The position numbers and the translations under genes were made by a program. A stretch of 64,000 bases of DNA. Origin: Vigna angularis (lineage: Eukaryota > Streptophyta > Magnoliopsida > Fabales > Fabaceae). Positions 10,171 through 22,103 of the stretch are shown in pieces (position 1 is the first letter of the stretch; the number at the start of each line of letters is the position of its first letter). The notes below the pieces were generated by a model. The model saw nothing but the letters and a program-made list of their open reading frames with translations, was not told where the DNA came from and ran no database searches. The stretch spans positions 23,606,825 through 23,670,824 of the forward strand of contig NC_068974.1 of the NCBI RefSeq assembly GCF_016808095.1, given 5' to 3'.

Positions 10171-11433
10171 CTATATAAATTGATGAAGAGTTTCTTCCAT
10201 CCTTATGGAACTTTCATTAAGTGTAGAAATTTGTTGCCATAAAGTTGGTTGTTGTTGTTGCTTGTTAAATTGCCCAGTTTGTCCAGCCTGCCCACTCTGT
10301 CCTTGACCAATGCTTGGGTGTGGTTTCCACCCTTGATTGAAGTTCCCCTGACGGTACGGAAACTGATTGGCCATGAAATTAACATCTTCCAAAGCTTCTG
10401 CTGGAAAGGCACACTGACCATTTATATGGTCACCTCCACACAATTCACACAACTGTGATTGAACCTGTGCAACATTCTTTAACTCTTTCGGCAATTGTGC
10501 AAGTGTTTTGGTAAGAGTTTCCAGTTGTTGAGTTAGTATCTTATTTTGTGCTAGCAAGGCGTCATGGGATTGCAGCTGTAGAACTCCTTTTTGTTGAATA
10601 GGAGCTCCTCTTTCACTATTCAGATCATTATCACTAGTAGCCATATTATCAATGATTTCTGTAGCTTCCTCTGGAGTTTTCCATTTGATGTTTCCTCCAG
10701 CTGTGGCGTCAAGCATCATCTTGGTTTGGGAACCAAGACTTGTAAGGAAAGCCAAGACTACTTCCCCTTCGTGAAAACCATGTGTGGGAGTTTTTCTCAG
10801 TAAGCTTTTATATCTGTCCCATGCATGACCTAGTGATTCCTCCATACCTTGCCTGAAAGATGTAATCTGTTGCTTTCCTTTATTTACCTTTGATTGTGGA
10901 AAGTATTTGTTTAGGAACTTTGTTACCACCTCTTCCCACTCTGTAAAGCTTCCTTCTGAAAAAGAGTTCAACCAAATCTTAGCGTTGCCTCCTAGTGAGA
11001 ATGGAAACAAGCTAAGTTTGATCGCTTCGTCCGGCACCCCATTTATCTTTATTGTGTTGCAAATCTCGTTAAACGTTGTGAGGTGCTCATATGGGCTTTC
11101 GTGAGACAACCCATTAAGCTGGTTACTCTTAACCAATTGGATTAGTGCTGGTTTCACCTCCATATTAGTCGCATTGATTCTTGGTCTTGCTATGTTGTTG
11201 AAATGTTCAGGTCCAGCTACATTAGTATAATCAGCAAGAGTTCGTCTGTTATTATTGTTCTCCATCTCCTCAATGCTATGGTCAGAACTTTGTGGTGATG
11301 GTTGTAACAGAGTTTCCGGAGAAGGAAAAAGTTCTCTAGATGTACGGATTCTTCTTCTCCGTCTACTCTCGTCTAAACCTTTAAGAAGAGGTTCTACAGT
11401 TTTCTTGCTCCTAGTTCGGATTGCTTCCTGCAT
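10171..11433 (-). CDS. Athila-like gag of element 1
   Basis: The true ATG is at 11431-11433; the TTG six bases upstream is not a likely plant start. The product is 420 residues to a TAG. It carries a retrotransposon gag domain (PF03732 type): LADYTNVAGPEHFNNIARPR, VKPALIQLVKSNQLNGLSHE, ETNEIC-like NEICNTIKINGVPDEAIKL, SLFPFSLGGNAKIWLNSF, FLNKYFPQSKVNKGKQQI. It ends with a CCHC-like knuckle, CELCGGDHINGQC (Cx2Cx3Hx4C). At the stop, the parallel position in element 2 is CAG (Gln), so the TAG looks like a C-to-T change, and the same frame continues through the protease. Gag assembles the particle that packages element RNA, and this copy could in principle act in trans. Confidence 0.9.
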   Translation of the reverse strand: MQEAIRTRSKKTVEPLLKGLDESRRRRRIRTSRELFPSPETLLQPSPQSSDHSIEEMENNNNRRTLADYTNVAGPEHFNNIARPRINATNMEVKPALIQLVKSNQLNGLSHESPYEHLTTFNEICNTIKINGVPDEAIKLSLFPFSLGGNAKIWLNSFSEGSFTEWEEVVTKFLNKYFPQSKVNKGKQQITSFRQGMEESLGHAWDRYKSLLRKTPTHGFHEGEVVLAFLTSLGSQTKMMLDATAGGNIKWKTPEEATEIIDNMATSDNDLNSERGAPIQQKGVLQLQSHDALLAQNKILTQQLETLTKTLAQLPKELKNVAQVQSQLCELCGGDHINGQCAFPAEALEDVNFMANQFPYRQGNFNQGWKPHPSIGQGQSGQAGQTGQFNKQQQQPTLWQQISTLNESSIRMEETLHQFI

Positions 11434-11539
11434 ACACAAGAAAACAAATCCCTAAAAGAATTGTTTAGCACAAAAAGATAGAAAAGAAGATATAAGATCA
11501 AAGATAAGAAGATAAAATAAAAACAGAAAACAGAAAAAT

Positions 11540-11612
11540 AAAAACCGAAAAAATAAAATAAAATAAAATAAAATAAAATAATAACCAAAAAATAAAATAA
11601 AATAAAAACTGA
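11540..11612 (-). repeat. TAAAA pentanucleotide tract in element 1 leader
   Basis: Repeated TAAAA/AAAAT units lie between the primer-binding site and gag. Element 2 has the complementary TTTTA tract at the same place (37080-37215). The shared position suggests a family feature rather than a chance microsatellite. Confidence 0.8.
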
Positions 11613-11713
11613 AAAATATAAACAGAAAATAAAAATTCGAAATTTAAATTAAAAATTCAAAAACTAGTCAAAGATAATCAATAATCAAACAAATGAATTA
11701 GTTAAACCACGAG

Positions 11714-11731
11714 TCCCCGACAACGGCGCCA
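11714..11731 (-). promoter_or_regulatory. Primer-binding site, tRNA-Asp type (element 1)
   Basis: The minus-sense sequence is TGGCGCCGTTGTCGGGGA. It matches the 3' end of plant tRNA-Asp at all but one position and lies 6 bp inside the 5' LTR. Athila-type elements commonly use this primer. Confidence 0.85.
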
Positions 11732-11737
11732 AAAACT

Positions 11738-13059
11738 TGATGACAAATTTATGACCACCGAAAAACGGCGCCAAAAACTTGTTTAACAATCGGCAAGTGT
11801 GACCGAATCGTATCAAGTAATAAAACTAGGTAAGACCAAGTATTGTTTTCCCAAAGGACTCACGGCCTAGTTAGCTATATGATTTGTTGATTATTTAAGA
11901 CTTGTAAACAATTGATTTTAGGTTTTTAATGCAAAAGACAGTAATTAAACATGTATGCATGAGTTTGATCAATGGCAAAAAGAGTAAAACAAACACGTAA
12001 TGAATGATATGGATGAGTATGTTGTTGGGGTTATCAATTTCATCTTGTCCACTCTTATATATTTTAGGAATTCATCAATCTTTTCATCAATGTTAATGCC
12101 ACTCTCTAAATTACCTTGTCAAGAAGGCCTATCCTTAATTACGAGTTCATACAATTCCTAGCATCCCTAATAATTAATTCTGAAGTGCAGAATCTTAACA
12201 GCAACCAACCCTCATATTCCTATTCCTAGGCAATATGCTATTGGGAGAAATTCCCCGGATCTAGATTTCCCCGTACGTTCCCATATCGAAAAAATCAATG
12301 ATCATGGCAATGAATGAGTTAAACAAAGCAAGCATTAAGCAAAGAGGAAAAACCCTAACTAATGATGAAAGAAAGCATAAGTCTTAAAGTAAGATGTTAA
12401 AACAAATTCCATATATGAGAGTTTCACAAGACTACATTGATTCCCCAACAACAATACAAGGTTTAGTTCACCATATTCATGGTGAAACTAGATGAATAAT
12501 AATGAAAGAATGGAAGATAAAACCCTAGAAAGGTGAAAAGGGAGCCTGAGCATCCAAGATCTTCCTTCAAAGGGGTGGAAAAGAGAGTGTTTGCTTCGTC
12601 CCAGCCAAAGATACAAACCCTAGGAACACCTAAAGCTTATATACTGTTCGTAATAATATAGAAAATTAGGCCCAAGCCCAAAATAATGCCGCTCAGCGGT
12701 AAACTACCGCTCAGCGGTAAGTGCGTGAGTTGGTTTCCTCCCCTTAGCGGCCTTTGCACCCCTCAGCGGAGCCAACGTGGGTTTCTGAGTGCCGCTCAGC
12801 GGTAAATTGCCACTGAGCGGTGGTTGCGGCTTCTCTTTTTGCACTTTTTAATGTCTTTTCTGATTCCATTCCTATCCTTCTTCACTTCTTTCACCAAATT
12901 CACCTTAAAACCTGCATAAAACACTGAAATCAAGCATAAACCTGTCCAGCTCTCTTATTTCTAAAAATATAACCAAAAGCATGATTTCAAGCTAGTTTCT
13001 AAGTGTTAAAGGTTGCTTTTAGTATCAAATTTAAGCATGAAAATAACAGTTTTTCAACT
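11738..13059 (-). repeat. Element 1 5' LTR
   Basis: In element sense it starts within TGATAACAG (first 6 bp lost at 13059) and ends AAATTTGTCATCA at 11738. It is about 1.32 kb long. A TATA box (TATATAAGC) lies near 12640. Just upstream of it (about 12686-12825) is a cluster of palindromic ACCGCTGAGCGG-type words. Near its end the LTR contains a second, decayed copy of the primer-binding site word (AAGTTTTTGGCGCCGTTTTT). Confidence 0.9.
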
Positions 13060-13640
13060 GGACAGTTCACTTTAGCTCTACAACCTAGCTTAAACACTCA
13101 TAGATTTAGACAGTTCACTTTAGCTCTACAATTGCTTAAGTCACCTTTTAAGAATTGTGCAAAACACTATATATAGCCCAAGGTTCCAGCAAGGTCAGAA
13201 GCTAAACAGTCAGCTCCCAACTGTTAGTCATAATCGATTATCCCAAGTGGTAATCAATTATTCCAGGCCGTTAAAAGAGTTTCATTTTGGGTATAATCAA
13301 TTATCCCAAGTGCCACTTATTATCTGCAAACCTTGGTTATTCATACTTTTCGGTGATAATCTCTTATCCTAAGAGATCATCGATTATTTCTGAATTGAAG
13401 TGTTTTCTTGATTTTCATATGATAATCGATTATCCTGAGAGATAATCGATTATTTCCACAAGGTTCCTACACTTAAGAATTAAATACAAGACTTCTTTTG
13501 GTTTACAAGTGAAAGACTAAGCCTATTACCATGTAATCTACAATAAAATGGTTAAACATAGATTGTAATTTGTCCTTCAAGTCTTTGAGTGCATCATCAT
13601 CAAAATCTCTCAAGGCTTTAATCCTTCCCCTTGGTAACAA
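13060..13640. other. LTR-like debris with palindromic ATAATCGATTAT words
   Basis: A 23-bp word (GACAGTTCACTTTAGCTCTA and the next bases) occurs twice, at about 13060 and 13109. A TATA-like TATATATAG lies near 13170. From 13230 to 13460 there are at least six copies or variants of the palindrome GATAATCGATTATC. An AATAAA signal lies near 13541. The order TATA, palindromes, AATAAA suggests part of an LTR, but neither end is visible. Confidence 0.45.
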
Positions 13641-15280
13641 TATGAATAATATAATGTACTTCTAAAAGTTTATAAAGGTTTTTTCTCTTTGAACGAAATG
13701 CTTTAGACGATATGAACCTAGAGGTAAAGCAGCAACATAATGATTCAAACAATTGTTCTCTTTTCTTCAATTTTTCTTATATTTTATTTCTTCTCTTCTG
13801 CAAGTCCTCTTTATATAGTCTTCTTCGAGAGATAACTATTATTCAAAGCTTTGACTTTCTTTTAGGTATGTATCCTTTATGATACAGTCAGAAGCTATGT
13901 TTCTTTCGTACAAAGCAACTGTGTTGTGTACAGATGAGACAGCTAGAAGGCATGTACGAAACTTTTTATGAATATCCCATGTCTCTAAACGTTCTTCTGA
14001 TTCTGAGTAGGCTTTTGAATAAAGTTGATAATCTACTCAAAAAAAGATAGCACAACACAACATACAAAAAGTATTTGGACGTACATGCATTAAAATCATT
14101 AGACGATATAGGCATTTGGTGCGTTAGACGACTTAAGTGCTTAGGCATGATGTTTGGTATAGTTGTTTGATGCTTTTCTATTTTGAGTAACTTGTAAAGA
14201 TGTTTATTTTTACTTGTGTTCAGATGCTTTGTCTTTTTGTTAAGACGATATCGCAATTAAGCACTTTGTCAGATATTCATATATCATTTGATAACGTTTA
14301 GCAGTTTATACTTATATCCTAGCCGATTCGTTTCATTTAGACGCTTATTGGCTCAAATGGTTTGGAATAAAATCTTGAGCTTAGGCGTTAAGTTCAACGT
14401 TTACTTAAATGTTTTCTTTATATTAGACAATGTTTCTCAATCATGTCTGTTAGTATTTACTTCAAAATGCTATATTTATGAAACCATTGTAAATGACTAT
14501 GTTGTTCAACACTTTGGATAGACAGTTATATTGATAAACACTTTATTCAGTGTTATTCTTTAGCAAATAAATTCCATTAAACGCTTCATTCTATGAACAA
14601 TATTTTGTTAAGTATTCTGTGTTAAACTTCAAAACATGAGTTGTTTGACAGTCTAATCTCTTTAGACGATCTTGTCTTAACAAGAGCAACTACTAAGATT
14701 TAAGATATAGGGCACCAATTAAGAAGAGAAACAACCATATTTAAATTCATTTGAATTCCAATCATAATTTCTCTCAATTTAGAATGATTTTTCTTAAATC
14801 TCTTTACAAGAGCAAGTACTAAGATTTAAGAGAAAAGTAACCAATCAAGGAAAAAAAACAAAAATATTTGAAAAGAATGACAAAGTAGAAGAAATTCTCT
14901 TGCAAACCAAGTCAACTATGAAGAGGACAATTTACTCAAGCAAAACATACTGGTTTGAGAAAAAATCAACAAGAAATAAGGATGGTCTTTTAAGCTTAAT
15001 TTATCCCAAGTGAAGGTATTTTTGATTGAGTGAAATTACCTTTCTTGAGCTTGGAGCATAGAATTTGCATGAATAAAATCCAATTTTCTTGAGAGAAAAT
15101 GTGTAAAAATATAAAATCACTAGACAACTAAATAAAGGAGAGCTCTACTTTTGTCTATTCTAAACTATGTGACACTTTTTAGAGATTCTGAAAGAGGAAC
15201 GTCAGGTAGGAGAATAATGTAGTTTGGATTAATTGAAGATTCAACACTCACTATTTTGACACAAATCCATTATAGTGTAA
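13641..15280. other. Gap: unassigned repeat-like DNA with recurrent TTAGACG words
   Basis: No gene was recognised. The word TTAGACG, or a one-base variant of it, recurs eight or more times between 13700 and 14670. A 40-bp piece around 14690 (AAGATTTAAGA context) recurs at about 14810. The ORFs of 96 and 77 codons here show no domain. Confidence 0.4.
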
Positions 15281-15289
15281 AAGGGAAAG

Positions 15290-15490
15290 TTACCACTACT
15301 ATAGGTGGTTGACCTCTCTTGTATTGAGATTGAGCGACTGACCTATCTTGTATTGAGATTGAATATAACATATCCTTATTCTTTACACTAATTTTGGTGT
15401 ATGTGTGTGGAGACTGACCTTTCTTGTATTGAGATTGAATGTAACATTTTCTTAATCTTTGTACTAATTTTGTTGTGGGTGTGTGTGTTT
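15290..15490 (+). repeat. Degenerate tandem repeat (TTGTATTGAGATTGA units)
   Basis: The phrase CTGACCTNTCTTGTATTGAG occurs three times (about 15310, 15340 and 15415). The last two copies sit in a longer unit of roughly 80-100 bp that also repeats ACTAATTTTGKTGTRKGTGT. Confidence 0.7.
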
Positions 15491-17780
15491 TTAAAGACTT
15501 TAAACACCATTGAAAAATTAAATGAACATATATTTGTCATGAGAGTATTGGACTTCAAATAACATTAAAAAATTGGATGAACATATATTTACTCTAGAAA
15601 GTATAACAGAAATGGATAACTGAAGTTCAATCTTAATACTTCTTTTTATAATTGTTATTTCAATCTAACAGTGTTTATTTCTAAAGTTAAGATCAATTTT
15701 GTAACTATGATTGATGGAAAAGCGCTCCGAGAAGAGCACCAAAGATGCGATGCAACTCCTTTGAAGCTTCCTCCAATGAGTAATACGCAGCAGAATGTTG
15801 ACGAACCTCTAGATCGAGAGAGAATCAGAGAAGATAGGTTGAAAACCCTAAACGAACCGAGAGAATCGATATTGATTGGAGAAAACTCTAAATCATGAAG
15901 AAACCCTAATTTGTGACTGAAGGAACCCTAAAACAGTGAGGAAACACTAACCGAACCGATTAATCAGTGTGAATGGAGGTTTAATCAGTGGAAATTGAAG
16001 ATCAATCGGTGGAAAGGTGTTTAAAAGGAGCAAAAGAGGATTTAACCGGTCAAATTGGAAGGAAAATGCAAAAGGAGGAAGAAACCCTAATTTTGGATGA
16101 AGGTGTTCGGTGAAAGTGGAAGAAGATATGAATCTGTGATGGAAAATGTGACTTACAATGAGGATTTTAAAACCACCTTATTTGATTGCTTGTCTCCCTT
16201 AAAATTCTAGTTTTGTTGAAGTAAAAATCTGTTCCAGCATAATTCTACTTTAATTGTGCATTGTCATTTGGTCAGTTTCTTCTTGATTTGTGGTGTTGTT
16301 CAGATCCTTATTGGTGTAGATTTTGTGCTAGGAGGATAGCTCATGCTAGTAGTAGCATCGTGAGGGGTGGAAACTTGTATAGCTCTTGATGCAAGTGCCT
16401 CCACAGCAAGGAAAAATAGCTGCCTAAAACACATTTCTGCATTGAGGATTTGAGTAAAAATTGGCAACTCCACTAGCCAAATTTTGAGACACAAGCCAAA
16501 TAGTTGAGGGATTGTAAGATTGAGTGTCTATCGTCTAAAAGAAATTTGTTAGTGGAGTGAAAATACCCTGAAACAGTTCAGAAAGTGGATTTGAGTAGAT
16601 GCACATGAAGCAAAAGCCTTGATCGACAAAAATACTGCACTTTTGAAAAATCCATTTTTTTTCTAAATCTGATTTGTACTATGCAGTTGCCTTATACAGT
16701 TTATGTTTTGAAAAACATTTTAAATGATCAAAAGGGTTTTATTTTTTGAATCTTGTTGATTCTTACAAATTGAAGGTGCAGATTTCAAAACACTTTGTCT
16801 AGACAAATTGGGTTTTTGGGTTTACTGGTGCTGCTATATATTTTGACCAGCTTGGTTTATTATGGTGATCAATTAGAACAAACAATTTTCTCATTTCACG
16901 TTGATTGACACTAATGAACAGAATCTTTTGTTGCTTGAGTAAAATTGATTTTGGAAAGTTGTATATTTGTTGGTTATGGTGTGTAATAGTGCAGGTTTCT
17001 TTGAACTAAAAGGAGAAAGTTGATTCAACATTGAACCATAAAGCACAAAGGTTCCAATCCAGTAAACAATAACATTGCATCAAATTAAAGCTCTTGGTAG
17101 ACCTTCCAAGCAATTCTGGATAGAACCAAGTCTCCAACTCAACAACCTTCATCTTGGAAACGTGGCAGACTTCTAATCAGTTCTTCACAGCAGGTCCAAG
17201 GAGCTATAAGACCAAAGGAGCATATTTAAAGGAATGCAACCAAGGGAGCAGCTGAACCAATTTCCAAAAACGGTGCATATATGGAGCAGCGGAGTAGTTT
17301 AGCTTGATGCTTTTTGAGTTTTGAACTTGTAATATGTTTCCATTTTAGTTTTCAGTTTAGTTTTTTTCTTGTAAAAGGCCATTTAAGACCAAGTTTTTGG
17401 AAGATTCCTTGGTGCTCTCTCCAATCTTGGCAATTTTCTTTGCTTGCTTTGACAGTAGACGGTGAGTGTGTCTTGTTAGCCAAAGCTACAAGCGTTACCT
17501 AGGATTTCCTTTGTTTTATTTTCACGCTCTAGGCTTTTGTTTCATTAGAAGTCTGAAAATTAGAAGTCTAGGTGTTTTATCTTTCATTTTTATTGTTTGA
17601 GTCCATTTTTAAATTCAATAGTGAATCTCACTTTGAAAATGGTCAAGTGACCTTAGAAATTCTGGCTACGTAAGACTTTGTATTTAAGTGGCCTTTGGCT
17701 CCCCTCTCTTATTTGGGAATTGTCTCGTGGTAAAATCTTAAACCTTTTCAAACTAAGAGTCCACTTTTGAAATTAAAAAG
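15491..17780. other. Gap: no gene supported
   Basis: A 75-codon ORF at 15671-15898 is rich in charged residues and has no recognised domain. The rest is unassigned. The portion from about 17000 to 17780 is probably the leader of the gypsy gag that follows, since it runs into the gag without a break and no 5' LTR could be found. Confidence 0.4.
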
Positions 17781-18890
17781 ATGTTTGAGGAAATCATGAT
17801 CGCCAAGAGAGGAATAGAAATGAGTGAGCTTAGGAACTTGTTTGCCCAATACATGAAAAATCAAAATGAACGTGAACAAAAAGAAAGAAGGAAGGATGAA
17901 AGGTACAACAAAGCTAGGAAAGATATTCCATTCTTTGGTAGGGACATTAGTGCTTTAGCATACTTAGCTTGGAAAAGAAAAATTGATAAAATACATCCTT
18001 TTCTTGCTAGAGATTTACGCTCTTAACATATATCTTTCTAGATTAGAAGAACATGCAAGTGAGTGGTGGGATGAAAGGCAATATAGGGTTAATAAAGGTA
18101 AAAAAATCCTTCATTCATAATTGGTATGAATTAAAATCTTGCATGAGAAGAAAGTTTGTGCCTCCAACCATTAAGAGAAACCTAGAACTAATGAGAGATA
18201 GTATTCAAGAGGGAAAAATATTTCTTGAAAGTTTAAATGATCATGGTTTTCTTTGAAGAGAAATTGAGTTTGGAGCCAGACTTAAGGAACTTATGGATAA
18301 GAAAATAGAAAGAGAGATTAAGAGAAGGGAAGAAGAGAGAAGGGAAGAAGAGAGAAGAGAAGAAGAAATAAGAAAAGAAGAAAAGAAAGAGAGAGAAGAA
18401 AAAGAGAGAAGAGAGCAAGAGAGAGTAGAAGAAGAAAATAAATTGCTACTAATGGCAACTTCTACTCCTACAATTACAGAGGAACCCAAAAGGGAAGGTT
18501 TCCAATCCTTTAATTCTTCTTCAATTATCTTTAAGTCTTTGAATGATAACTTCTCTTTTAAATTAATTGCCATACCAATTTTCATTACACTAACCTCTTT
18601 AAAATATGGAAATTTACATCTTCAGTTATTATTACCCTTAGGGATACAAGAAACTCAAGATAAAAGAAAAGTGACTTGTGAATTAGGACTTTCAAATTTC
18701 CTTAAAACTATTAAACAAAGTCCTTATTCTAAAGTTACTTCCATAAAAAACTTAATTCTTGGATTGATACTAATTGAAGATATATTTGATGCTTATTGTA
18801 GATATATTTTTGACCCAAGAGGAAAGTGACAAACCAAAGTTGTGATTCTTTATATCTTCCCGATTTGAGGACAAATCGTTTTTCAAGAGG
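17781..18890 (+). pseudogene. Gypsy gag remnant joined to 3' non-coding end
   Basis: The plus-strand frame has the look of a gypsy gag: DIPFFGRDISALAYLAWKRK, then (after a stop near 18024) LEEHASEWWDERQYRVNKGK, then ELKSCMRRKFVPPTIKRNLE. Stops and frameshifts break it. From 18293 it becomes a long Glu/Arg/Lys coiled-coil stretch and a poorly known C-terminal region ending DPRGK at 18829. The segment before the LTR (TTGAGGACAAATCG, AAGAGGGAGGGTA) is the usual end of such elements and contains the polypurine tract. Protease, RT and integrase are missing, so the element was internally deleted. Confidence 0.7.
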
Positions 18891-18897
18891 GAGGGTA

Positions 18898-19668
18898 TGA
18901 TGGAAACCCATTTAGGGAATTCCATTCAAAGGAGTATCAACTTAAGCTAAGGCTAAGAAAGGAAAGTGAAGAAGGACTTTTAAAGAATCTTTCTTAATAT
19001 CCTTTCTCTAAGTCTTAGAAGGATTATCTTTAATATGTTTGTATGTTGTTTTGTAGAGACTAATAAGGTTAGGAAATCATGGAGCAACTTGGCCCTTGCA
19101 TCATAGTTAACGTTAGCTAAGTGTAGGCGTGAACCAATAGCTTTGTTTCTCCTTTAAATAGCTTGCTTCATTACTTGTAACCTTTACCTTTGATTTGAAT
19201 GAAGAATTTTTTCTGTTGATTCTGTCCAGAACATTCTTCTTATTGAAGGACACCAAGAGAGAGCTTGAGAGTTTCCTCTAGCCTCTCTCCCTAGCTAGAC
19301 TTCCATTCCTAGCATTTCTCCACCCATCCGCATCGCATTTCAGCACCCAAATCTCTTCCCTCGTTCCATTTTCTCCATCACGGCTTCATGAGTTTTCTTC
19401 ACCGAATCATTGTTTGATTCAATCCTCCTCTTTCTCAAACTTATCTTCATCACCGAGTCATCCATTTTGCTTCAATCCATCCACAGAACACCGTTTGAAC
19501 AGTGGGTTCCAAAGTTCCTAATTCCTCCGTTCATCATCATAATTCGTCTTCTTCCGTTGCAACAAAACTGAAGTTCATCTTCCTTTCCAATTCAGATTTC
19601 AGAAGTTCCTAGAAGAAGTTTCATTGATTTGATCTTCCACAAGAATCAGCTGGATCCTTCCTTCATCA
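18898..19668 (+). repeat. Gypsy 3' LTR
   Basis: It begins TGATGGAAACCC directly after a polypurine tract (18883-18897) and ends CCTTCATCA. The inverted ends are TGATGRA/TTCATCA. Length is 771 bp. A short leader-like AT-rich promoter region (TTTAAATAGC at about 19155) precedes a C/T-rich segment. No second copy is in the window, so the right border rests on the CA end and its inverted match only. Confidence 0.6.
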
Positions 19669-20266
19669 ATGACTCTTGAATAGATTTTTTGAATTCCATT
19701 TTATGAAAACCTTCATTACAAGTCAAAAACATATTATAACTACTATGAATTTTGGATAACTTCACGTGGATATGTTTATTGAAAGAAAAATCTTAACAGG
19801 AATAATGAATAATACCTATTATCATTTTTGTCTTTGATTTCTTGTTAAATATAAATCTCTTTGGAGTACTAGTAGCCTCCATCAAACAGTTTTGGTTATC
19901 ATCCACCTTAGTGCCTCCCAAACCATCCACTAAAGATGTAGATCACCCATTCAAAGCCATTTATGAACTGTTCTTGGAAATGCAACCTCACATAGACCGT
20001 AAAGATACCGATCATTCACTCCTTTAGAAAATATTTGACATACAACATGACACTTTCTTCGTAGTCTATAATCAAAATTGGTACTACCACTTATACTCGA
20101 AATTGGTACTAACAATTTGGCTTGTATTGTATGACCAGTCTCCCTTAGGGGCACAAACCCGTTTAATCATATGAAAGTTCCTAAATTTAATCAAAGTAGA
20201 TTCTCAACCAAACCTAGAAACCCTTGAAATCATATGAAAAATATGCATGTAGATTCAAACACCTTA
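19669..20266. other. Gap: unassigned
   Basis: No gene was recognised. A 61-codon ORF at 19842-20027 lacks any domain. It may be interior sequence of the element whose LTR follows. Confidence 0.35.
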
Positions 20267-21113
20267 TGATGGAAAAATCATTGCTTTTAATATGATTGAG
20301 AGATGAAAGACATAAGAAGAGAGCAACTCAAATCAATAATCGAAAGAAACAATTGCATTAATTCAACTTAACCTCAGAATCCATAATTAAATTACAATGG
20401 AATAGCCCTAGAAGCTTAGCCCTCTATGAATGGAGTGAAACACATGATGAAATAAAAGTGAGAGGAGTGGTGGATGAATGCTTCCAATGGAGGAGTCTGA
20501 GAATGAATGAGTTGTGTTTTCTGCCTCCCCTAGGTCTCTTTATATAGGTTTGATTGAGCTTGGACTCTGAATCTTCTGTTGATAAGATTTTTCATCTTAT
20601 ATCTAATATCTTCCAAATATTCAACAGATTTAATCAGTTTTTGAGAATATCTGATAATATCTTTTCTAGATACAAAAAGATTTGGAAAATATAATTTTTT
20701 TATTTTTATTGATATAGTTAAATAAGGTAATTATTTAACAATATCAAATAAAATATCTTAAGATATATTTTCTCCAAATTATCTTTTAAAATAAACTTGC
20801 CCAAAATTACATTTCAACCCTTTTTATTTTATTCAAATTTGCACAAAAGTCTAGAAATTTCCTCTAATTGCACTTTAGCCTTTTCTTTCTTTTTAGAATT
20901 GCAATTCAAACTTTAATTCCAACTGCATCAACAAACATTAGACTATCCAAAATAACTTGTGCAACTAAAATCACATTTTAAGCCTCTTTAATTCCCAAAC
21001 CCGATAAAGTCAATCATCACAAATCTTATTTTAAATCAGTCATTTAAGCACAAGAATTTCATCAAAAATTTGAATTTTAAAACATAAATGTGGGCATAAA
21101 TATGCACTTATCA
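20267..21113 (-). repeat. LTR of an unassigned retrotransposon
   Basis: On the minus strand it begins TGATAAGTGCATATTTATGC, a start I recognise from legume LTRs. It has a TATATAGG box near 20535 in the plus reading, and poly-T and AT-rich parts. The far border is uncertain: a TG at 20267 is one choice. Another is a CACG word at 19763, matched by CACG just outside the right end at 21114, which would make a 1.35-kb LTR. Confidence 0.45.
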
Positions 21114-22103
21114 CACGTCCATCACGTCTTTCACATACACAATGTTTTCGCCATAAACATTGGGAATACACCAATTACTCAGATGTTCTAATTTGGGAAC
21201 GGGTGTTTCACCCTGCACCTCCAACATTTTCATCCTACACCTCCAATTTCCTAAAATATCCTTAATTAATGAGGTGTTTATACAATAATTTTATGTTTAT
21301 TGCAAAATTCTATGCAGCATTAAAACCCTACACCCCGTTTCCTTTGTCAACAAACATACACCCCTAAATCCCATTTAAATTGCACCTTTTATTCTCTTTC
21401 ATTTCTCTTCACTATTTCCTTTATTTTCATTAAATTCCTATGTACTCCATATCCGATATTCACTTCTGATCGTTTTAAAATCTTGTTTTACATTGGCTTT
21501 TTAATTATTTAATTAGTTTATAATTTTTAATGATTTTTATTAATTTATAAATGTTTAATATAATTTATAATGTTAAAAAATTATGATTTTATTAAATTAA
21601 TAAACAAAATTTGGGAAAAAAGAAAAATAGATATATGAAAATATATAAATCAGATATAAAAATTCGAAAAGAAAGTTTCCGATCTGGATATTCGATATAC
21701 TCTATATCAGATGTGGATAGCCAATACGATACGAATGGGAAAATTTATTTATCACGTTTGGACATGCGATGTATATAAATTTGATTATCGCTTTTGGAAA
21801 TGCGATGCAAATATTTTTGTCGCACATCCATATCCGATTATGTTTAAATGTGTTAGCTTTTCTTATAATTTATTTAGTGTTTCGTTATTAGTTTTTATGA
21901 ACATTCATGTCATTTAATTTTGTAGAATGTATAAAAGGAAATACGTGTTAACAAGTAGTAAGGTTTTGGTTTGATAAGCTAATAATTGTTTTACAATGAC
22001 CAAATTTTGCTATCTTTAATTTTTCAATCACTGTGTTTAGTTTTTTTATTCTCTGTTCAAGATCTATTATATTCATTCCTGATACACAATTATAGCTTTC
22101 ACC
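21114..22103. other. Gap: AT-rich host DNA with a dispersed repeat piece
   Basis: Near 21205 the phrase CACCCTGCACCTCCAAC occurs. The same words recur at 58508, and both are followed by long runs of AT-rich DNA containing TTAATTTATAAATG-like phrases. This points to a shared AT-rich dispersed repeat, class unknown. The short ORF at 21711-21917 has no domain. Confidence 0.4.

Larger units (their letters stand above)
6764..13059 (-). mobile_element. Athila-like LTR retrotransposon, element 1 (gag-protease only)
   Basis: This is a minus-strand element. Parts in element order are 5' LTR 11738-13059, primer-binding site 11714-11731, leader with a TTTTA tract, gag-protease 8929-11433, hairpin region 8617-8930, 3' non-coding region 6964-8200, and a 3' LTR stub 6764-6963. 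There is no reverse transcriptase, RNase H or integrase. Compared with element 2 it also lacks the third ORF, about 1.7 kb missing near 8100. Both outer ends are damaged. The 5' LTR lacks its first 6 bp (TGATAA) at 13059, and the 3' LTR is cut after about 200 bp where it meets BAG exon sequence. No target duplication can be seen. Confidence 0.85.

Noticed and set aside
11433..11439. Earlier gag start codon TTG (also at 37309)
   Set aside because: TTG starts are not expected in plants. The in-frame ATG six bases later is shared by both elements.
11714..11731. tRNA gene
   Set aside because: The tRNA-like 18 bp here, at 36980 and at 47620 are primer-binding sites next to LTRs. No cloverleaf was found.
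13230..13460. CRISPR-like array from regularly repeated palindromes
   Set aside because: Spacing is irregular, spacers are not uniform, and the organism is a plant.
18293..18829. Separate coiled-coil gene
   Set aside because: It lies between gypsy gag and the polypurine tract in the same orientation and is the deleted remainder of that element.
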